In this document: in pieces, positions 57,061 through 64,000 of the stretch | Layout of the letters: each line of letters starts with the position of its first letter | Position numbering within the stretch: position 1 is the first letter of the stretch | Made by a program: the position numbers and the translations under genes | The notes under the pieces: generated by a model | Databases searched by the model: none | What the model was told of the DNA's origin: nothing | Seen by the model: the letters and a program-made list of their open reading frames with translations, nothing else | Assembly: GCA_015499995.1 (NCBI GenBank) | Contig: JADNRV010000069.1 | Coordinates: 186,001-250,000, forward strand | Direction of reading: 5' to 3' | From: Flammula alnicola | Taxonomy: Eukaryota; Basidiomycota; Agaricomycetes; Agaricales; Strophariaceae | Length of the DNA stretch: 64,000 nt

Positions 57061-60015
57061 TGGTACTAAGCATGTTTAACAGAGTCTGGATTTGCTTGCG
57101 GGTCCACTGAAATTTAAGTGGAGCTCCAGAGATGCTTACAGGTCTGCCTAAATTAACACAGCGGTCCAGAAATCCTGTTGCAAGCATCTCCAGAGCTCCG
57201 CATAAATTTAGGTGGACCTGTATGCATCGCTGGAGGTCCCTGTGCATCCTGGCAGACCTGTATGCATCCTCTGCATGCATTCCGGCAGAGTCACAAGCAA
57301 ATCCGGACTCTGTGTTAATTTAGGCAGACCTATAAACCTCTCCAGAGCTCCGCATAAATTTAGGTGGACCTATATGCATCTCCGGAGCTCTATGTGCATT
57401 CTGGTGGACCTGTATGCATCTCCGGACCTCCGCGCACATTCCGGCGGATTCACAAGCAAATCCGGAATCTGTATTAATTTAGGTGGACATGTAAGCCTCT
57501 CCAGAGCTCTGCGTGCATTCCGGCAGACCTATAAGGCTCTCTGGAGCTCCGCATAAATTTAGGTGACCTGTATGCATCTCCGGAGCTCCACGTGCATTCC
57601 GGCGGACTCACAAGCATATCCGGACTCCGTATTAATTTAGGCGGACATGTAAGCCTTTCCAGAGCTCCATGTGCATTCCGGCGGACCTGCATGCATCTCT
57701 GGAGCTCCGCATGCATTCCGGCGGACTCACAAGCAAATCTGGACTCTGTATTAATTTAGGCGGACATGTATGCATCTCCGGACCTCCGCACACATTCCGG
57801 CGGACTCACAAGCAAATCCGGAATCTGTATTAATTTAGGTGGACATATAAGCCTCTCCAGAGCTCTGCGTGCATGCCAGTGGACCTGCATGCATCTCCGG
57901 AGCTCTGCATGCATTCCGGCGGACTCACAAGCAAATCCGGACTCTGTATTAATTTAGGTGGACATGTAAGCATCTCCGGAGCTCCGCGTGCATTCCGGCG
58001 GATTCACAAGGAAATCCGGACTCCGTATTAATTTAGGCAGACATGTAAGCCTCTCCAGAGCTCCGCGTGCATTCCGGAGGACCTGCATGCATCTCAGGAG
58101 CTCCGCACGCATTCTGGCGGACTCACAAGCAAATCCGGACACCGTATTAATTTAGGCAGACATGTAAGCCTCTCCAGAGCTCTGCATGCATTCCGGCGGA
58201 CCTGCATGCAAATCCGGAGCTCCACATGCATTCCGGCAGACTCACAAGCAAATTCGGACTCTGTATTAATTTATGTGGATATGCAAGCCTCTCTGGAGCT
58301 CTGCATCCATTCCGATGGACCTACATTCATCTCCGGAGCTCCGTGCACATTCCGGCAGACTCACAAGCAAATCTGGACTCTGTATTGATTTAGGCGGACA
58401 TGTAAGCCTCTCCAGAGCTCCGCATAAATTTAGGTGGACCTGTATGCATCTCCGGAGCTCCATGTGCATTCCGGCGGATTCACAAGCAAATTCGGACTCT
58501 GTATTAATTTAGGCGGACATGTAAGCTTCTCTGGAGCTCTGCGTACATTCCGGCGGACTCACAAGCCAATCTGGCCTCTGTGTTAATTTAGGTGGACATG
58601 TATGCATCTCCAGAGCTCCGTGTGCATTCCGGCGGACCTGCATGCATCTCCGGACTTTCTATGTACATTCCGGCGGACTTACAAGCAAATCCAGACTCCG
58701 TATTAATTTAGGCAGACATGTAAGCCTCTGTGGAGCTCTGCGTGCATTCCAGCAGACCTGCATGCAAATCCAGAGCTCCACGTGCATTCCGGCGGACTCA
58801 CAAGCAATTTCGGACTTCATCTTAATTTAGGTGGACATGTAGGCCTCTCCGGAGCTCCGCGTACATTCCGGCAGACCTGCAAGCCTCTCTGGAGCTCTGC
58901 GTTCATTCCGGCGGACCTCCATGCATCTCCAGAGCTCCGTGTGCATTCCGGCGGACTCACAAGCAATTCCGGACTCCATATTAATTCATGTGGACATGCA
59001 AGCATCTCATGGAGCTCTGTGTGCATTCCGGTGGACCTGTATGCATCTCCAGAGCTCCACGTGCATTCCAGCGGACTCACAAGCAATTCCGGACTCCATA
59101 TTAATTTATGTCGACATGCAAGCCTCTCTGGAGCTCTGCGCCCATTCCGGCGGACCTGCATGCATCTCCAGAGCTCTACGTCCATTCCGGCAGACTCACA
59201 AGACAATCTGGCCTCTGTGTTAATTTAGGTGGAGCTCTACGCCTCTCCAGAGCTCCGCATAAATTTAGGTTGCCCTGTATGCATCTCTGGAGCTCCACAT
59301 GCATTCCTGTGGACTCACAAGCACATCCGGACTCTGGTTTAATTCAGGTGGACCTCTAAGCCTCTCTGGCACTCTGCATAAATTTACCTGGACCTGTATG
59401 CATCTCCGGAGCTCCACGTACATTCCAGTAGACCTGTATGCATCTCCAGAGCTCCATATACATTCCAGCAGACTCGCAAGCAAATCCGGAATCTGTGTTA
59501 ATTTAGGTGGACCTGTAGACATCTCCGGCGCTCCATGTAAATTTATGTGAACCTCTAAGCCTGTCCAGAGCTCTGGATAAATTTAGGCAGACCCATTAGC
59601 ATCTCCGGAGCTCCCTGTACATTCCGGCAGACTCACAAGACATTCCGGCAGACTCACAAGACATTCCGGCCTCAGTGTTAATTTAGGTGGAGCTCTAAGC
59701 CTCTCCGGAGCTCCATGTAAATTTAGGCAGACCTATAAGCCTCTCCGGAGCTCTGTGTAAGTATATGCAGATCTGTAATTGTCTCCGGAGCTGTGCTTAA
59801 ATTTAGGTGGACCTGTAAGCACATTCGGATCTCTTCTGTTATTTTACGTGGACTCACAAGCATCTCTGGACTCCATGTTAATTTAGGCACTGCAGAGCTC
59901 TATGTTAATTCAGGTGGACTTGTAAGCAATGAGCATCTCCAGTGCTTGGTGTTCATTTAGATAAAATTGCAAGCAACTCCAGAGCTCTGGAATAATTTAG
60001 GCAGACCTATCCGGT
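57061..60015 (-). repeat. 40 bp satellite array, reverse orientation
   Basis: About 73 monomers of the same 40 bp types, reverse-complemented (for example CTCCGGAGCTCCGCGTGCAT then TCCGGCGGAC). Monomers decay toward the right end, where spacing becomes irregular after about 59500. Confidence 0.9.
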
Positions 60016-60336
60016 CTGCCTAATTTGACAGACAGGTCTGGAGGTGTTTGCATCTTGAGACTGAGATGCAGCATGGATTGCAGGTGAAGACCTGATAAAT
60101 TGACATCCTGGATCAGAAATCTTCCAGACCTTACTCAAATTGAAGTCATCATTCCAGGTTTGGAGAAGAAAAAAGGTGACGGGCTTGTGAAGAGCTTTGA
60201 ATAATGAGATGTATTAATAGTATAAATGTTATGATGACTGCCTACAGTACATAAGGAATCCACCTAGCAAGCTATTCCAGCATGACAGGCAAGCTTGGCC
60301 TTGCTGGCTGGACCTACACGAGCTCGCTTGGCCTCT

Positions 60337-60425
60337 CACGAGCTCGTCCATCCTGGATGGGTATTTTTGGCAGCACGAGCTCGTGAGGCTAGGCCATCAC
60401 TGATGGTACTTATGTCACACAAGGT
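60337..60425 (-). repeat. right terminal inverted repeat
   Basis: Reverse complement begins ACCTTGTGTGACATAAG and contains CCATCAGTGATGG and CACGAGCTCGTG, matching the left end in order and spacing. Confidence 0.75.
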
Positions 60426-60697
60426 AATACACTATATATGGTAATTAGCTACAGAACTTTCTGAACGTTGATTATATTGCGCAAAAAAAATCGGCAACCC
60501 CGAACGCTCGTCGATCCGCTTCCATGATCCAGTGGATACAGAGGATAGCCTTGACAAAATCTTGCATGAAGAGCAGTATGGTGGAAATATTGAGGAAAGG
60601 GTTGTTATGCTCCAAAGCTGATTCATCAGGATGAACATTAGCGATCACTGAAAACATGTGTTTAGGTGTTTACCTGACATATCACTCCATAGGATCA
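60426..60697. other. flank between satellite element and 7-TM gene
   Basis: A short minus-strand open frame (60472-60657) has no recognised domain. Confidence 0.3.
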
Positions 60698-62412
60698 TTA
60701 CGCAGTTTGTAGAGGCAGAGGCAGCGTCGCTTTCTCAGCGGCTTCAATGGCAGCTTCAATGTTGTGGACTTCCGAGCCGGAGAGATGACTTTCATCTATT
60801 GAGACCGGATTGAAGCGAATGCTTTCGAGCACTCTTGGGGTACGCCCATTCCGATGGGTCACTGCTCGATCACCCACCGCTTCAATTGAAGGCATGACGG
60901 TGGTGGCAGCTCTTCCTTGAGCGACTTTAGCGATAATAAGATATGGTGATATGACCTAAATAATGATAAGCCATTGATAGAACTAGCACCAAAAAAATAA
61001 TGGAAGCTTACGCATATGTGTGGAAGGATCATGAGTGGGATTTCTAGTGTTGCCAAAGTTCAGTTCAGTTCAGTTCACAGCCCTTTTGGCCGAACTGCGA
61101 ACTGAACTTTTTACAGTGTGGACTGGACTGAACTGAACTGTTTAGAACTGGTTCGAACCTGTTCGAACAGGAGAACAGGTAGAAATTTTTGTTTTGCAAT
61201 TTTTTAGTCTAATACACAAAAAAAAGGTCCCAACCTACTTTTTGACCTCAAAAAAAATAGACCATCACTGCTCTAGTCTATCATAAAATTTTCCTTAGAA
61301 GGGTCATAAAGGGTTGTTACAATAAGTATTAACATATTTCAATCTATTTTCATCCAAAAAAAGTGAATTTTACATGGTTTATTTAGGATTTTATACCTAT
61401 GTTATTTAACAGTTCAGTTCAGTTCTGACAGTCCGAACTGCAGTTCGGACAGAATTTCCAGGTTGGCTGAACTGAACAGAACTGAACAGAACTGTCAGTT
61501 CAGTTCAGTCAGTTCAGGTTCACTGAGTCTGTTCAGAACTGAACTTTGGCAACACTAGGGATTTCCGAGCCATTGGCTTGCTCAAAGAAAAGAACTCCAT
61601 AAATCCCAGTGAATATCACAATCAGAGCGCAGGATTCGATGCACATAGCCATAATTTGTGCATATCCCGAGCCATGTGCAACTCCGAGCAGCTTTCTAAG
61701 ACGCCTTTGATGGTACGCGAGTCGCAACATGATCAGCAGAGCAAGAATTAGGTTGACTAACGCCGTCAATGCTGCGAGAGGAAAGGCTTCCAAGATGGGC
61801 ACTATAAAGAATAATATCGCATTTGCTTATGCGCAATAGAGGTTTCGAGTTAGCTGATATTGTTATAGCTGATAGGAAAGACTCACCCAAAGACGTAAGT
61901 AAGATGAGAGAAAGACAGGTAAAGACGAATATTTGAAGCCGCCGCGATGCTCCTTGGTATAAGACCAGACAGCGCCAGAGCTATCATCATAGACGTAAAG
62001 AAGTTAGCAATCTGTTAGAGACAGTCGTACATTAACCTACCATGAATACATCTGCACCTAAAATAGTGAATGGGAGAAATAGGGTACCATTTTGGAAAAA
62101 GAATTCGATGATGGCCTGAAAGTCGGACAAGCTAAATATTGCGAAGTCGTCCGGCGCACTCCTAAATATAACCAGCGTCATACCGACAGTTTCTTGAATC
62201 CAGGCCAATGTGCTGAGCAAGAACATGACGGTGATGTAGAAAAAGTTAAAGCCCCTCATCCGTTTGGAGTATATGTATGGCGTCTTCAGGAGGAGCCGAA
62301 AGCAATGGACAAACACCATAATGACAGTGCCGTATGCAACCGATGCAAAAATTGTCCCAATGAGCAGCAGCTCCCGTTGAATATCCGGACCAGGAACGAG
62401 CTGGGCTGACAT
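60698..62412 (-). pseudogene. basidiomycete 7-TM protein gene split by a MITE
   Basis: Membrane protein of the large uncharacterised agaricomycete 7-TM group, often loosely called receptor-like. From the ATG at 62412 (MSAQLVPGP): IGTIFASVAYGTVIMVFVHC, FFYITVMFLLSTLAWI, FQNGTLFLPFTILGADVFM, then after an intron LWRCLVLYQGASRRLQIFVF and LSLILLTSL, then LEAFPLAALTALVNLILALL and ALIVIFTGIYGVLFFEQANG. Right after GSEIP the exon is interrupted by the MITE at 61045-61557, which brings an early stop. Beyond it the reading resumes in the same frame with LMILPHIC, an intron, ISPYLIIAKV and the cytosolic tail to TAA 60698-60700. Everything else is intact, so the break is recent. Confidence 0.85.
61045..61557. 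mobile_element. hAT-type MITE with 8 bp target duplication
   Basis: A 513 bp element with matching ends TAGTGTTGCCAAAGTTCAG (left) and its reverse complement (right). It is flanked by GGGATTTC at 61037-61044 and again at 61558-61565, a perfect 8 bp duplication, the length produced by hAT transposases. The subterminal parts are built of AGTTCAGTTC-like repeats in both orientations. No coding capacity. Confidence 0.92.
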
Positions 62413-63247
62413 GTTGTAAACGGCAGTGAACCAATAAGATGTGAGAAGGGGAATCGATGCTTTGCGACAGGTAAGTTGGGAGCGGCTCGCGTCTTTAAAG
62501 CAGAAATTTGAGATCATAGAAGACTGACGGGGGCAGTGACTCACAACCTTGCGTTTCGACTGGAGTGCTAATCGATGCATCAGGCAACCAGAACGAGGTA
62601 TTTTGGCCAGCTCCGAGAGATGATGATGACCCTTAGTTCCGACCAACTCATAATTAATTCGGATCAACGTCAACTCGGCCACGGATGGCCGCACCCCGGC
62701 AGCCTTTTCTTGGTAAATATTTCCTTTTCAAGTTTATCGGCAAGTCGGTAATGACCGTCTGGATGCGAAGGTAGGCTGTGGCAACAACTTTCTAAGTTCC
62801 TAACACCCACTAATTAGCATTCTTTGAAAAATTGGGAACCAGCCATTTAATCAACAATTAATCTTGCCTTATCTTGCCCTTATCACAAGTGCCGAGCAAA
62901 ATTAAGGTAGCTCTAGCTATTTGATCGTTGCTTCACAGCCTCACCCTATATCTACCCTTGCATACTCGATTCGTTGACGCCATCCAGATTTGCAAGCTGC
63001 ATAGGTAAGTCCTTCTCCCGTCATGCGCGGCGATTCTTTACTTACATCTAAATTTTCCATCGGGAATCTGGTCATGAATTCCGCAAATTTATTCACAAGA
63101 AAGGCATGATCGACTGAAAGGCTGCTTAAAGATACAAAGGCAGTGCATCATAGCGGAAAGAATTGAGGACAAAGGTATGTAGCTGAGAAAATGAAGAGTC
63201 TGTGCGTTTCGACGCCTCCAGGCAACCAAGGATCGCGCGGAGTTAAT
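62413..63247. other. intergenic, 7-TM upstream and oxidase 3' flank
   Basis: Nothing recognised apart from short open frames. Confidence 0.4.
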
Positions 63248-64000
63248 TTACAGGAATCTCGCAAGTGCGAGCTCGCTGAGAGCATGCAGATGAACCTCGT
63301 TCTCCTCATCAGGAATCCCCCACTTCTTGATCAACTGTTCCTGAAGCTCAGGTTGACCGATGAGGGAGTTATACACCGCCCTCCAAGCCGAGTTGAGGCT
63401 TCCGAGGACCCAGGCGTGGTGCACAGATGTCGCCTCGCCGGCAATGTGGAACTTGCCATGCGCGGCAGGCGCTTTAATGCTCGCGAACATACTAAACTGG
63501 TCATTAGGATGGCCGAATTGACCTGGGCCGAATAGTGCAAACGCGCCGCGCGCAAGGGGGTCGGCGTAGAAGCTGTGTGCGTAGTGATCAAGCACTGGAC
63601 CGAATTTCTCCTGAGGGATGCCATGCATTTTCGAGAGACTTTTCAGAGTGAGTTCGAGGAGGACGTTGGTTTCCAATTTCGAAGGCGTTACGGGCGCGTT
63701 ATCGACGATGGAACCAAAACGCAGTGCATCTTGCGCCCACGTATAGCTTGCAAGTAAGATGCCTGGCGCTTCCTTGCAGTCAAGGCCGTAAGATGGGTAG
63801 ACACAAGTGCGAGGAGATATATCAGTGCTGGATTGACCGCCGTGAATAGTTGCGTTGCCCATGACGCTAGGGTCCTGCCACCAACGGTTCTGGAACTTGA
63901 TGCCGACTTTGGTTGATGCGTCATATCTGAGGGCGCGTACTGCCTGCTTCTGACTGTAGAGGAGATCGCAGCCATCAACGTCAATCCCTGCAAGGCAGCC
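63248..64000 (-). CDS. flavin amine oxidase, L-amino-acid-oxidase-like (C-terminal part)
   Basis: FAD enzyme that oxidises amino acids or amines to imines with release of hydrogen peroxide. Only the C-terminal ~250 residues are inside the window; the gene continues past the right edge. Visible are SQKQAVRALRYDASTKVGIK, RWWQDP, ILLASYTWAQDALRFG, the near-C-terminal FAD-binding segment FHIAGEATSVHHAWVLGSL followed by NSAWRAVYNSLIG, and a hydrophilic end. This part is uninterrupted. The order is that of fungal L-amino-acid oxidases; a polyamine or monoamine oxidase is less likely. The presence of a signal peptide cannot be judged. Confidence 0.85.
   Translation of the reverse strand, partial: GCLAGIDVDGCDLLYSQKQAVRALRYDASTKVGIKFQNRWWQDPSVMGNATIHGGQSSTDISPRTCVYPSYGLDCKEAPGILLASYTWAQDALRFGSIVDNAPVTPSKLETNVLLELTLKSLSKMHGIPQEKFGPVLDHYAHSFYADPLARGAFALFGPGQFGHPNDQFSMFASIKAPAAHGKFHIAGEATSVHHAWVLGSLNSAWRAVYNSLIGQPELQEQLIKKWGIPDEENEVHLHALSELALARFL

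Larger units (their letters stand above)
53258..60425. mobile_element. 7.2 kb TIR-bounded palindromic satellite element, non-autonomous
   Basis: The segment is bounded by imperfect terminal inverted repeats of about 90 bp (53258-53347 and 60337-60425), roughly four fifths identical by eye, both beginning ACCTTGTGTGAC when read inward. Between them lie a 21 bp minisatellite, a 40 bp-monomer array, a unique centre of about 1.3 kb, and a second array of the same monomer in the opposite orientation. No transposase, integrase or helicase was found, so it would have to be moved in trans. I could not find a clear target-site duplication beside the ends (left TGTGAC, right AATACA), so the exact termini or the transposon nature are not proven. 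An alternative is a heterochromatic satellite cluster shaped by an inversion. Confidence 0.65.

Noticed and set aside
53878..60015. Many open frames of 60-150 codons within the 40 bp arrays, rich in HLRSS and CIPADLHAS-like repeats
   Set aside because: The period of 40 is not a multiple of three, so frames rotate through the array; they are open only because the monomer has few stops. No start context, domain or splice signal.
60426..60433. Target-site duplication for the 7.2 kb element
   Set aside because: Compared 4-10 base windows outside both ends and saw no matching pair, so none is claimed.

Overview
The window reads as nuclear DNA of a mushroom-forming basidiomycete (Agaricomycetes). 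Genes are cut by many 45-65 base GT-AG introns, and the families present are typical of that group: a secreted AA9 polysaccharide monooxygenase, F-box/leucine-rich-like proteins, a MYND protein, NACHT-type STAND/NLR debris, P450s, a DHA1 transporter and a basidiomycete 7-TM protein. Gene models below were spliced by eye; exon borders marked as uncertain should be treated so. The species cannot be named from the sequence.

Layout. 0.5-2.9 kb: an HMG-box transcription factor and a possible small membrane protein (both minus). 2.9-5.6 kb: no gene, one 574 bp Tc1/mariner-type MITE. 5.6-9.6 kb: two decayed genes facing each other, a uridine phosphorylase with two frameshifts and an F-box gene. 10.5-14.7 kb: an intact GH31 alpha-glucosidase with many introns. 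16.3-20.7 kb: a large protein with a CDCA7-type zinc finger whose N-terminal exons have been multiplied. 21.5-22.6 kb: HAD-type dehalogenase. 23.6-24.7 kb: AA9 LPMO. 26.6-28.1 kb: MYND protein and an unknown protein. 28.9-30.3 kb: a chimeric gene joining an Ecl1-like zinc-binding N-terminus to a truncated NLR, with a TATA-containing sequence repeated on each side. 31.2-33.5 kb: MFS transporter. 35-36.2 kb: F-box pseudogene.

36.3-48.9 kb is the housekeeping part: NAT9-like acetyltransferase, a DUF1917/Bles03 protein, an F-box gene, a PD-(D/E)XK-like protein, then Utp7 (SSU processome), Puf6 (60S biogenesis) and Ies6 (INO80) in tandem on the plus strand. Two nucleolar ribosome-assembly factors lie next to each other.

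49.2-52.8 kb holds two incomplete P450s. 53.3-60.4 kb is the most unusual stretch: a ~7.2 kb segment bounded by ~90 bp imperfect terminal inverted repeats, containing a 21 bp minisatellite and two long arrays of a 40 bp monomer in opposite orientation around a ~1.3 kb unique centre. It encodes no recognisable transposase. Just beyond it a 7-TM gene is split by a 513 bp hAT-type MITE with a perfect 8 bp target duplication. The right edge cuts an L-amino-acid-oxidase-like gene.

Overall the window alternates compact conserved gene blocks with accessory zones rich in gene decay and non-autonomous DNA transposons.
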